A DNA stretch of 64,000 nt from Andrena cerasifolii. Its lineage: Eukaryota; Arthropoda; Insecta; Hymenoptera; Andrenidae. Location of the stretch: positions 12,976,001 to 13,040,000 of the forward strand of contig NC_135127.1 of assembly GCF_050908995.1 (NCBI RefSeq). The letters run 5' to 3'. Below are positions 12,937-25,400 of this stretch, piece by piece. The translations under genes and the position numbers were made by a program. The stretch's first letter is position 1. Each line of letters begins with the position of its first letter. The notes beneath the pieces were generated by a model. It made no database searches and was not told the DNA's origin. It was given only the letters and a program-made list of their open reading frames with translations.

Positions 12937-15900
12937 ATGGATCGGAACGAGAGCGCCAACGAGGGTGGAAGCTCTCCGGACACGGTGGTGGGTCGCTCCT
13001 CGTCCGAGGAGGAGCGGAACAGGTACGCCGGCAGCACTTCCGGCGAGTACGTGACTGTCGGAGACAGCAGCTCCAGCCTGGACACCCTGACGAGCGCTGG
13101 CGCGACCGGGGTTGTTACCCAGGACGCCGCAGCCACCACCGAAGTCGTCGAGGACAAGAAGCGGGGTAGATTCGGCGCGCTCAAGAGCAGCTTCCGCAAG
13201 GAGGGCGGCCTGTTCAAGATCAAGAAGAAGACCAGGTCCATCGAGGAGGCATTCGTCGAGCCCGAGCTGGATGCTGACGAGAAAGGTTCATTGACGGGGG
13301 TGGCCAACGACTGCAGAACGATCCAAGTGACTTTTAACCATCTTTCTATCTTATACAATTTGTCGAGGTTTCTACCCCTTCTGGGTGGCGGATGAAAGTG
13401 ATCGGTGTCAATTGGCCAGGCTTCTTTTGGCTTCTCCCATTCCATGCTGGTTGTTAACGTTTCTTCGGGATTCGCTGGATTTAGTCGTTTGTACCTTGTA
13501 AGGCTCGGCTGCTTCCTTTTGTAGGGGGTTCTTGTTTCAGAGTCGCGGTACTTGACCCGCCAGTGATTAATGGTATACCTTCCGAGATTCATGAACGGAT
13601 TCCTTGGGAATCTAATCGTCTTAACTGCTCCTTGGTATCTCGCCAATTATTGGAATTCATCGAGCTCGTTAATCATGATGGATTTATGCGATCGTATTCC
13701 TTACTTCGGCGCCGATTTAAAGACTTAAAGGGGACATTCCATGCGAACTCGGACAGATTTCGGAGTAACTTTTCGTAGATTGCTAAAATTTGAATATGTT
13801 GTAGTCTTTAGTGATATTTAAACGTACCTCGAAGGATTTTTCAAGTTAAGTGCTACCCTTTTTTTCAATACATAGTAGTAAACGGACGGAGATGAGCTTT
13901 ACGGTGCTTATAGAGAAGACATTCAAGTTTTAAGAAAAAATTATTTCAATTTAAAAAAAATTTCAACCATTTTTGTGCAATTATTTTAAACAAATGCAGG
14001 TTTTTAACATCGGGCGCGATTTTAAAAATCTGAAAAAAAGGAGAATAATTTAAAATTGGCCCCGAAAAAATTGCCGAAAGTTGACGCTACGTCGCCCAGC
14101 ACCGCGGTACTCGCAGCGGCCAAGCGACTATACCTGATATTCTTATACAGGATTCTCGAAAATGGTAAGTATTTGAAAAAAACTGAAGGAGGAAAACTGT
14201 TATGGTTTTTTTTTATATCCAACATAATACGGTATCTGAATTTTTGGTGTTCGCAATATTTTCCTTGAAACGAGGGTGACTGTTCCGTTTTTTAAATGGA
14301 ATGCTATATGTTTGATTATCCAATATAAAAACGACTGTCAAGACAAATTCAACCATATGGTATACTATGACCTACAAGGCCACACAACTTTAGGAATGAA
14401 AGAAAAAAACTCAACCTACTAGATAGATAGTTCAATATACATATTTACATCATTCCTAACCTTGTGTGGCAAAAAATCCTTTGAGGTACGTTTAAATATC
14501 ACTAAAGACTACAACATATTAGAATTTCAGCAATCTACGAAAACTTACTTCGAAATCTGTCCGAGTTCGCATGGAATATCCCAAAGATCTAAGGATCGTT
14601 CTTGCAGTGGGGCAAGGGGGTACGGTGGATTCAATTAACACACTCGACGAGTTTGCCCTGACTCGGTTCTACTAAAGCCCCTATCCACTAAAAGGTTCAG
14701 CAATTTGACAGTTGAAACATCAAATCCTTTGCGGTCCCTACACTCTCATCATAAATTACAACGATTTTAAGGCTCCCAGATTCCCACACTCCTCTATACC
14801 TTCACCTGCCATCGTTTAACCCAGAAAGATCGGTGCTCTCTGATCGCGGATCCTCTCCCGTCGCAGAATTGGCCCGCAAGCGGAGCCCCGATGAGGAGGC
14901 CGAGCGCAAGGGCGGGCCCGCGCCGACCTTGAAGAAGAAGAAGAAGAAGTCCAGCTCGCTGGTGCGGAAGCTGAGCCTGAACAAATTTCGCCTGTCGACG
15001 GAGCAGGAGCCGAGGCACACGCCCGAGGGTGGCGACAGCAGCCGCTCGCAGAGCCAATCGTCGCAGGAGTCGCCTAGCCTCTCGGACAGCCCGTCCAGGA
15101 TCGCGAGGAAGGGGCAGGAGACAGAGAGGCCTGGCGCAGAGGCCAGGGAGAGGGACCGGCAGAAGGGAGAGGCGAGGAAACCGGAGAAGCTGCAGGAGAA
15201 GCCGATCAGCACCGTCACCGTAGTGCAACACAAGTCGCCGTCGCTGACCATCAGGAGCTTCTCCAGGAGCCAGCACGGTGAGCGATCCACCGTCACCCAA
15301 CACGCCTGTAGACCCCACGTCTCAGCTCCTGCCTTCTTGTCTTCACCCGTCCCAAGTATCGCAACCTGCTCTTCCTTCCTCTATCATTGACTCTGGGAAG
15401 TCTGCGACATGGGTCCTGGTAGCCTCAGGCTCCTTCTACATTCTTCTATACCCCACTATTTCAATGCACGCGAGTAGATAGCGCAAATTCTGTGGCCCAG
15501 GCTCCTCGCTTCTGATACTCGAGAGATTAGGCGTTGCCCGCGAGCTTTGTTTCCTTTCTACAGTCGCCTCTTAGGGCGTGCTGCACGTGTAGCATGAAGT
15601 AGATGCTTCAGTTCGCGGCTGAATAGCCTCCGTTCAGCTAGGGTTCCCCTTCTATCGACTAGACCGCGTTTTTAGAAGCACTTCTATTAGTAGCTACTTT
15701 CACTTCAAGGTACGAGGGCGAAGAATCCTAGCAATGTCACCTAATACGCTACTGTAGCCGCTGAATCCCAAATAATCCATCCACGCAATCAGTCGCCACC
15801 ATTGTAGACTACAACGAGCAAACGCTTTATCACATCAGCTAATAGGTAGGCTTCGGAGACGCTACCACGAAGCTGAAACATCATAAGCGAATCCCCCCAA

Positions 15901-18900
15901 AAACGCCACCCCCCATGAACCATCGTCGCCGTTCTCTCTGGTTGCGCAGATCCCCAGGAGAAGTCCCCCCGGTCGGAAGCGCGGTGCAGCTCGACGCTTC
16001 CCTACGCGATCTCGAAATGGCCCGAGCAGAAGGCCGGCAAGTCGGCCGCGGACGCCTCTAAGAAGTCAAAACTGAACCTGAAGTCAGAATCGGACTCCGG
16101 TCTACATCCGCCCAAGTCGTCCCCGCACGAGGTGCGCCGCAAGTTGTCGCTGCTCGAGGAGAAACGAGCGATCTTCCAGCGGAGGTTGTTCGAGACCACC
16201 CGGGGCACGGACTCCAGGGAAACGGTAATCGCCGTTTCCCTGGACGACGAGGACAAGTCGTCGGCGCAGACGGAGGAGAAACGGGAGGAGAGCACGAGGA
16301 AAAGGGCCAGGCACATCAGCGTGAAGAAGTTCGACACATTCTCGACGTTCGAGGGCACTTTCGACGAAGAGACGGGGGTTGGTTATCTTGCTGGCATCGA
16401 GGAGGACTACACGGAGAGCTACGATCGCCAGAACGACCATCAGCCTGCGCTGCCTTCCACCATGGCACCCATGGTGGGCGCCAACGACAACGTAGAGAAG
16501 GCTAAGCTACCTAGCCAGGACAGCATGGTGAGAACTTATCGATGCTGTGACAGTAGATGTTTAGCTTCTCCACGGGATTGGGAGCAAGTGTTCACCTTGG
16601 GTGGTTGTTCGGCTTTGGGTACTCTGGTATGGGTGCAGGTGTTTAAAAGTATTCACTTGAATTATGTGCATTTCTCTCCCGAGTAACATGTAAGCGTAAG
16701 TCGAGAGAATTACCACTTGTCGAAGATATCGCGAACTATACTACTTGCTCCAGTCAATGGTACGCGCGCAGCTGCGTGTATCTGAGCCGTGATGTAAATT
16801 CCAAAGAACCTTATCCAAATCCTTAAGTAAAATCCCACCAAAATTCCCATCCCTTTACCGTAACCAAGAAAAAAGCAAGTGAAGCCCGTCAGGGAACTAG
16901 ACACCAATCAGGACAAGTGGCCTACTTATTTTTCTCCCTCGCCACTTGCTACTCGTATCAATTACGCGGTGTCTTTTCACGACCAGCGGTTTCCCTGCGC
17001 CGATATCGACTCCTCGGCCGCCTGGTCGTTTCGATTTCGAAATCCTCTCTCTATCCGCGAGGCGAGACGTTGTAATTCTATGATCTAGAATCGATAGACT
17101 CGGTTTTGCGGTCCCCCTCGATCCCCTTTCCCCAATCTCCACTGTTTTTCACCCCGACTCGAGTTACGCGGCTTCGCGCGCTCTATCTCGGTCTCGGCCC
17201 TCTTGTCCGCGGGAAACCTTAATTGGAGCACGTCCGACGTCTCGAGAGGAAAACGCGCGGAAAGGTTCACTACCCCCTAGCTGAGTCGCAAGATTGAATC
17301 GTGCGTTTTGGTGTGCATTAAGGGGTTGGAGGACATTGGGGATGATGGTGGGTCCTGTTTGTTATCGTTAGACTGAATCGGGTAGGATTTCGGGTTCGAC
17401 CGATTAAGAGATGATTTTTGAAAATGGCTTGATGAGCTTCAAATGACTTTTAAATTTGAGGAGTTTCTAGAGAGAAAGTTGATCAGATACCATTATTGGG
17501 GAAAATTTATAAATTGCTTTGTGCATTAGAGTTCCCAAAAGCACTGATTATCACAAGTATGAGTTGACTCAGCCGCCATTGAGTAGAGCGGCTACGGTAT
17601 TACAGTGCTGTAGGGAGAGACGATAGTCTTATGGCTTCCTTTTGCAGCAGATTATTATTACCCCACGAGTTTATGGTTACGGCTTTGCATTCTGTTTTTC
17701 CACGCAGGATTATCTTCGCGCGTGCAGCCACACGCATGTACCACGGATCGTGTTTCTTATCACGAGTTTGCAACGATAACACGGCGATTTTGCTTCTTTT
17801 AGAGAACACCCGAAGATAATATTTCCGAGGGTAATCAGGTAAAAGGAGCACTCTTACCCTTGGGGATTCTTTCCATTTTGAAACTTTTCACGAGTTTTTG
17901 GAAACTTTAGGGAATAGATTTGTTTAGTAGGTACATCTATCAATCTCTCTATATACACCACTTCTGCACCCCATCAACCATCAAAACCTCCAAGACTTGA
18001 CGGGACAAATATTCTTTTATGCTTATCCAGCGATCGAATTGTCCAGATGTTTGCACAGCACTTTCTCCTCAACGGCGTCGTATCTTTTCGAAGCGATCGG
18101 GAGACAAAGATAGAGAGGAGCCTCGTTGAAGGAAATTCACCCTCTGTCTTCGCTGGTTCAACGTCATCGCGCTTGAAATCGTGTATAGTCGAGTTGTTTG
18201 GTCGTATTCCCTGGCTAATCGTTCCGTGTGAGTCACTTCTGCGGTGTACGTCGACTGGTTAGGTCGATCTTCGGCTCAGATCGACATCGACCGGGAAACG
18301 TTGAAGAACGCGAGCGCGCACGATTATGGAGCTCGAAGGGAAGTTCTGGAGGAACCTGGGGGTGTTCAACTTCGCCAAGTGGAAGATTCGCCCGAAAAGG
18401 TGGAGGTGGTTCGGGGTCGGTTTGTCAGTTTCTTTGATCCTTCTCTTCTTTTCGATTCATGTGCAACGTCTTCAACGTTGGCCTTCGTATTCCCATGAAA
18501 AAGAGTGTGCTTCTGTTTTGCAAAATTAATGGATAGTTGAAGAAACGATTGTTTGACAAACTCCGCTTTGAGATACGTCAGGCCAACACCTCCGATTTTC
18601 TCACAGATGCAAATAAAAATCCTGCTGAGAGAAGTGAAAGTTTAATCTTTCAGCCACCTGACCTTCGATCCCTCGATCGAGAAGTAAACGATCTGTCTGT
18701 TCTGTTTGCGCAGTCGTCACAGAACAACGCGCCGAATGCGGGAGTCGGCGAGAAACGAGAGCACTTGTACAAAATCCTGGTGATCGGGGAGCTGGGGGCC
18801 GGAAAGACGTCCATCATCAAGAGATACGTCCACCAGTTCTTCTCTCAGCATTATCGCGCGACGATTGGCGTCGACTTCGCGCTCAAAGTCTTGAACTGGG

Positions 18901-20071
18901 ACCCACACACGATCATAAGGCTCCAGCTGTGGGATATCGCAGGTCAGTCGCAATTCACTATCCCCGTTCCGTTCTCCCCGCTTTTTTTCGCCAATCCAAC
19001 CACTGATACGCAGCCACGGGCGCCTCGTGTCGCGATAAATTCGTCTTTTCCCCCTGGCACGAATCCATTATTAAACTCTGCAAAAGTGGAAGGATTCTCG
19101 GAACTTTCTCACTTCGAAATTACGTTAAAACACAATTTCCTTTCCTTTTCCTGGTGTACGCGACAGGTCAAGAGAGGTTCGGGAACATGACCAGGGTGTA
19201 CTACAAGGAAGCTGTGGGCGCGTTCATAGTATTCGACGTGACGAGAAGCGCCACCCTGGACGCGGTGGTCAAGTGGAAACAGGATCTGGACTCCAAGGTG
19301 CAACTTCCTGACGGCTCACCGATACCCTGCGTCCTGCTCGCCAACAAGTGTGACCAGCAAAGGGAAGGGCTGGTCAATTCACCCACGAAAATGGAGGAGT
19401 ACTGCAAGGAGAAGAACTTTGCCGGATGGTTCGAGACCTCCGCCAAGGAGAACATCAACATCGAAGAAGCGGCGCGGTTCCTTGTCAACAAAGTGAGTAC
19501 CGATTCCTAATCGTGGATAACCACAAGGAATGTGCATTCCTTTCTTCGGAATAGCAGACGCAGCTTGTTTTCGTACAACGCTTGTTTTCCAGCGCTTGTC
19601 GTCTGCACACGCGAAATTCGATTAACGAAGATAGCCCCGAGGAGCAACGCACAAGTTATTTGTGGAATATCGTGTTGCCCCCGCGATTAAGAGTACGCTC
19701 GTCAGTCATCGTGCATTACACGCGTGCCGCTACGTGCTCGATGGATTTATGCCTGCAACTAATTCGGTGTCTCGACCATCTGCCCGATAAATACATTCCT
19801 CGTGCATACAAATGAAACGCAGCTCACACCGACAGACTTACAAGTTTAATTCGCAGAGTTTGCACCACTTTGAGAATCAGAAAGTAAAGAACAATTCTCT
19901 CGAGAGTTTCATTCACTATTCCTCGAATATAAAGGAAAGATTAATTTCTAATTACAGATACTGCAAAACGACCAGCTGATGAAGGGAAACGGCTCCCAGG
20001 ACCAGACAGACGGCGAGCGATTCGCGCTCAACCAGTCGCCGACGAGTACAAAGAAGTCCTGCTCCTGCTGA
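12937..20071 (+). CDS. Rab32: Rab32/lightoid small GTPase, long N-terminally extended isoform
   Basis: Six exons: 12937-13285, 14825-15277, 15950-16527, 18714-18942, 19167-19492, 19958-20071. All junctions agree in phase, giving 682 residues. Residues 1-460 are a low-complexity Ser/Lys/Glu-rich extension with no known fold, including a KKKKKKSSS stretch and SLNKFRLS. The GTPase follows: P-loop GELGAGKT (485-492), switch I around RATIGVDF, WDIAGQE (533-539, the Ile variant typical of Rab32/38), NKCD (596-599), ETSAK (626-630), and a C-terminal CSC prenylation motif. Rab32 (Drosophila lightoid) directs traffic to lysosome-related organelles such as eye pigment granules. The ATG at 12937 is the first in frame after an upstream stop. 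The GTPase identity is near certain; joining the extension exons rests on phase agreement and on my memory that long isoforms exist in flies. Confidence 0.9.
13731..14582. mobile_element. Non-autonomous long-TIR DNA transposon, copy 1 (inside Rab32 intron 1)
   Basis: About 108-bp terminal inverted repeats: left begins GGGACATTCCATGCGAACT, right (reverse-complemented) begins GGGATATTCCATGCGAACT. AAAG occurs immediately outside both ends (13727-13730 and 14583-14586), a possible 4-bp target duplication. A related copy lies at 51328-52023 with its interior inverted relative to this one. The interior holds a plus-strand frame (about 14056-14170) conserved in the other copy (KRLYL.FLYRILENGKYLK) that reads into an ATG/GTAAGT-like donor. 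A 92-bp hairpin is nested at 14379-14470. No transposase is recognised. Confidence 0.8.
14379..14470. repeat. Nested 92-bp hairpin inside the long-TIR transposon
   Basis: GCCACACAACTTTAGGAATGA is matched near-perfectly by its reverse complement at the right side (TCATTCCTAACCTTGTGTGGC) around a loop of about 50 bases. I do not see the hairpin in the other copy of the host element, so it may be a later small insertion. This is a structural observation only. Confidence 0.5.
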
Positions 20072-21515
20072 CGAATCGGCGAACCACCGACACCAGGGTC
20101 TTCTGATCCGCCATCGTCGTCCCTTCGTCGTCGGTGCCATGACACTAATGTCACGTTCCACTGGGCCTCGCCACGTTCGTCTCCTCTGGAATGCAGCGTA
20201 CATCCGTCGCGTTGCAGCGAAACACGCGACCAACGTCTTTTGCTCCATCCCCTTCTTAGAATCCTTCCCCTACGACTTTACAATCACTTTTCTTCTTAAT
20301 TATTCTAGACACAGTAACAGACAATTTTTGTATTCTATCTGGAGGATCCTCTATCCATTAATATGTATCCGATTCGAGTCATCGAGTTCCTTCAGTGTTT
20401 CTAAAAATCAGAATGGAATAATTTAGATGTTGTGTCTATCAAGAACCAACGATGCCTTCGAAAGGAACGCAGATCCCTGTGTCGATCAATGACGAAAGAA
20501 CCGGCGTCCTTAGAAGGTCCTCCGCGAAGGACTCCACTTTCACTTGTCGTAGGCCTGACGTAATTGTCGATACATTCCACTTTCTGTCTTTCAGTTTGAT
20601 TATGTTCGCGACGGTGGGGGGACAGGCTATCGTTTGCCTTGGATAATTAATATCTATTGCCTGGAGTATAATATCTGGATTTTGATATTCATTAGTTGTC
20701 CACGACTGAATTTCAGCTTCGAATGTGGAGTTAACTGGGTTTGTGTGCGCTCTCCTTGGTGGTTATCATGGAAAAGAAACCGCGGAGAAACGCGGATCCA
20801 CCGATTGTCAAGGCTAATCTTTGTCACCGTCGAGCGACAATATTCCACGACCTCGTGCCTTCGGCCATTCATTCGCGGTTTCACATTCATCCGACGTGTA
20901 ATCGTCGTTGCGTAAGTGGCGTTCACTTACGTGGCCATTTCTCCTCGCGTGGTCCCTGTGCCGAGGCACTTTGAAATTAAATCTAAATCATTCAGTGCAG
21001 ACAGAGAGAAATTCGAATTATGAAACGCTTGAGGATGGAAATAACAGAGTATTAGATTAGAACGCGAATAAACACTTCGATCTCCTATGAAACGATTGGT
21101 AATGGAGTTAGAAACACTGGAATATTGTACTTCGTAGAGTGATTTAAAGAAAAGCAGGCAAAGCCACTAGATTCGATGAAAGCTTGCTACTTTGCCTTTT
21201 GTTAAGCAGTTTAACGAAATTACACATGAACTCCTTCGCTCTGTCCGTGACTTCGCGAGCATTCCACCGTTTCTCTTTTTGCGAGACAATTCATAAATAC
21301 TATAAGAGGATGAATGCGTGCCTGAGTTTGAAACGGAGCCTTATAAAGGAAGAGTGTCTCTGTTTCGACTCAGGGAAACCATAAACGTGGCTTCCGTTTC
21401 AAGAGACGATCACGAGACCATTCGACACTTGTACTTTTTAAACGATTTTTAACCTAGAGCCTACGGTACCAAGGTAACGTTGTTATTTCATAGAACTTTA
21501 TGTATAGAAAGGTCC

Positions 21516-21546
<31 letters not shown>

Positions 21547-22426
21547 AAGTGATATACATACTACAATTTTATTAATATTATTACTGTTACTCTAATTATT
21601 ATACAACTTACGGCGTAGACGTATAGGCTATTGTAAATAACTGAAATTTTACACTAACGCGTTCCCATTTGTGCTCCCCCTTTCCTCGCTCACCGAGCAA
21701 CAAACACGAGTTTCTACACTTTTATACGTATCCCGCGAGTCGAGCGAACTCTCGACAGCTCTTGCATCGAAAAAATTCTCGCCCACCCGCTCAACATATT
21801 CATCACGCCCCGAAACGCCTATCTACATTCCTCCCCTACTCGTTTTTTAATGTATAGGTGCAATAGCACACGTCTAATTGTAACATTAAACCGTTCTTCT
21901 TTTCGAAAAGCCTTATCTTTCTGCCACCGATCCCCGAGCGAAGATAACCTAGTCAAATTTTTGCACCGGCGCTTCAACGAGTCTAAACAACCGAGATAAG
22001 TTGATACCCGCGGTAGCAAAGAGAGTGGATTGCCAAGTTGCTACAACGTCTGCCTGTAATTACCACTTTTTACTGCCCCTTATCGTGGCGCGGCTTAACA
22101 CTGTAGCAAACTGGGGAATTTGCAGGCGATGCATCCCACAAGACCGTGCAACGCGGACTCCGAGCTTCGTTTGCTTAAACTTTCAATGGGATTTTTCTTT
22201 TTCTGGTAACAAAAGGATGGAAGGAAGATTTAATCGCGATCTGTGTCTAGATTCTTATCTCGAGCACGCAAATACATGGTAACTCACAGATTTAGAGAAG
22301 ATCGCGTTGCTCGACACGGAAAATGCTAGATAACAGCGATAAGCGTCGACGGATGGACCGAATAGGAGGCTCAGGCTGTGGAACCTCATTGTCAGATCCA
22401 CTTCGCAGTGCTGGAAATTTCGCAAA
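20072..22426. other. Rab32 3' region and spacer before ABCG gene A
   Basis: No coding exon is supported. The first part must be the Rab32 3' untranslated region, but I could not choose one polyadenylation signal with confidence. A TA dinucleotide run lies at about 21516-21542. The last few hundred bases before 22427 should contain the promoter and leader of ABCG gene A; no clear core promoter element is visible. Confidence 0.5.
21516..21542. repeat. (TA)n microsatellite
   Basis: A run of about 13 uninterrupted TA units in AT-rich spacer DNA. Confidence 0.9.
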
Positions 22427-25400
22427 ATGAGCTGCCTCGAGGAGCTTGAAACTAAGGAGACGACGATCGTCTGGGAGAACTTAACCGTGGCTGTGCCTGC
22501 TCGCGGACGCTCGCTCCTGGAAAGCCTGCGACGAAGATTCTCGAGGAGACCGTTCGAGGAATCGCCCACAATACTCAAAGGAGGTGACTTCGCGAAACTG
22601 TCTCGAAAATAGAAGGGCTTGTTTAAATGCGACCTAATGATCATTGCAGTGTCTGGCTACGCAGTGGCAAGGAGTTTGGTCGCTGTAATGGGGCCCAGGT
22701 ACTCGAAGACCCTCGCAATTTCGATTTTCGTTAAACAAATATAAAAGGAACAATGACAAAGTGGAGTAAATTAAAAAAATCCAAGCACGAGACACTGTGG
22801 CTTCTAGGGGGCCGTTCTTTCTTCCAGCGGCGCAGGAAAGACGACGTTCTTGGCTGCCCTGGCGGGTAGAATTCCGACGACGCAGGGCTCGGTGAGAATA
22901 AACGGGCAGCAGGTCCTTTCGCAGGGGATCCTTTCGAAGATATCTGGTTACCTGCCGCAATTCGACGCTTTGCCGGCTTCGGTGACTGTCCTGGAACACC
23001 TGCTCTTCATGGTACTCTCTTGATTTTTAAAATAACGTCGATCGTGATGAGTTGTGACGGGGTTGGTTGGTTGGTTTAGTACGCGTTGAAAACGAATGGT
23101 AGCGCGAGCCAGAGAAATTGTTCGACGACAAAGCTGATGAATGCTCTGGGCCTGGTCGATTGCGGGGACACTTTGGTATCGAAGCTTTCTGGGGGACAGA
23201 GGAAAAGGCTTTCCTTGGCGTCCGAGTTGGTCACGAGGCCTGTCATACTTTTCTTAGATGAGCCAACCACGGGTAAGAGGAAGATTCGAAGGCTGTGGAT
23301 GTTGAGTAACGATGCCCAGGGAAGGGGAATTGAATTCGATGGATTATATGGAAATTGTAGCTTGGATTGTGAAGTTAGAAGGTCCTGGAGTACTCGTGAA
23401 TGTTTGATCGTAGGTTTGGACACGTTTTCCGCGATGCAAGTGGTGGAGACTTTGAGAATGATTAGTTTGAACGGCACGGTCGTGTTTTGTACGATACACC
23501 AACCTGGGATGGACGTGTACAATCTGTTTAGTCATGTGATATTTATATCCGATGGGAGGATTCCTTATTTTGGGACACTGGAGGATGCTACGAGATTCTT
23601 CTCCGGGTAAACTTCGAATCGTATAACTATCGTGTTTACTATTCAAATACAGTGACCGAATCAATGATAGTGCGTTCACTCTTCCAACAGCCTGATTACT
23701 GTTTTCGTTTACATTTCCATTCTTAGAAACCAATAACTGCTCCAACAATTACTTGAGTTTCAGCAACGTAAGTGGCAAGACATAGTTTGTAAAGACAACT
23801 TGCAAAAAAGTATCGTGTTGATAATACGAAATAATCTTAGGTTCAAGGTGCTTTTTTCAAAAAATTCTTTTGATAGCGCATATTTTGATAATATTTTTTA
23901 AAGTAAGTACAAGACGTTATGATTTTTTAATATTTTAAGATAAATATTACATTCAATTTAATACTTACATAGCATAATGGGGCGTGGGAAACCGTTGAGT
24001 GAAAATGAAAAGGGACAAATTACCGCTTTAAAGGGCACGGGCCTCTCAAACAGAAGAATTGCTAAAAAAAATTCAGCGATCACTACGTAAAATTAGGTGA
24101 TAAATATGCCATTAAGAAATCTACAGGCCGTAGATTTTTCAAGAGACTCGAAAAATAAACTTAACGCGTCTCAAATAAAAGTAAAATTAGATTTGCCAAT
24201 TGGCGTTCGACGTGTGCAACAAGTTTTAAGAGCGAGCGGAACAGTTGGTTACACAAAAAGAATGAAAAAGCTTCCTCTAACCAAATTTCATAAAGATGGC
24301 ATGGATCGAAAAATGGAGAAGAGTGATTTTCTCTGTAGTACTACTGGCACGATTTGCGCGACCAAAGAGAAATAAAAATGAGTCGTAAAATACCAAGAAC
24401 TGCTGGAATTTGTAATAGATGAATATATTGATGGAATTGGTGGACCAAATTTAATATTTCAACACGATAATTCATCGTGCAAAGTCTGTTAAGCCATGGT
24501 TTCAGACAGTGAATGTTGAAGTCTTGCCTTGGCCATCAAGAAGTCCCGACCTGAATCCCATAGAAAACCTCTGGGGAATTCTCGCACGAGAGGTATACGC
24601 CAATGGCAAACAATATTCTAACACTACGGAGCAAAAAAATGGCGTCAGAGAGGCGTAGTCTGAAATCGAATCGGAGACACTGCACAAATTAATAGACTCA
24701 ATACCAAAGAGAATATTTCAGATAATTAAAAACAACGGAGGGTCAACTAAATACTAAGTTCTTTTTGTATTTGTATCGTTTTGTTATTTTTTAAACTTTT
24801 GTGGAATATTGAAACCTTTTGTCGAAGGTGAACCTATGCTCAATTAAACCATGTTTTTTGTTAATTGTCTTAAGAAGGATGAATTATGATGGAAAAAATA
24901 TTAAAATCAAAAATATTACATAAAACATTATTTTTTGTCACAAAATTAGGATGAACCTATCATTATTTCGGTCACTGTAGAGTCTGTGTTTATCCTTAAA
25001 AGTAAAATTGAATTTGGAATTTCTGTAAAATCTAGCCTCGGTTTCGAGTGTCCAGTCGGCTTCAACGAGTCAGAGTATTATATAAAATTATTGTCAATCA
25101 GAGAGCCAGAAATGTACTCGTTAATTCCTGATGAAAGAGACACTGCATCAATGGAGTGCGTCGACAGAATATGCCGAGGATTCTGGCGATCTCCATTGTC
25201 CAAAATTCCCGAAATTTCTGATGAAAAACACCTGAACGTCAGGTCCCAAAGGTAATAAGGAACTCGATGAGAAATCTACTCGAAATCTAAAATGACAATA
25301 ATCCATAGAAAGGCCGGGTGCATCGTGGAATTTGTTTGGTTGACGTGGAGGATATGGATTCAAGGCAGGAGGACGCTTTTCGCGGATTGGTGGTCGTGGT

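Noticed and set aside
12915..13646. 243-codon minus-strand frame opposite Rab32 exon 1
   Set aside because: It is a shadow of the plus-strand Ser-rich coding exon; the frame crosses the plus-strand donor and has no recognisable domain.
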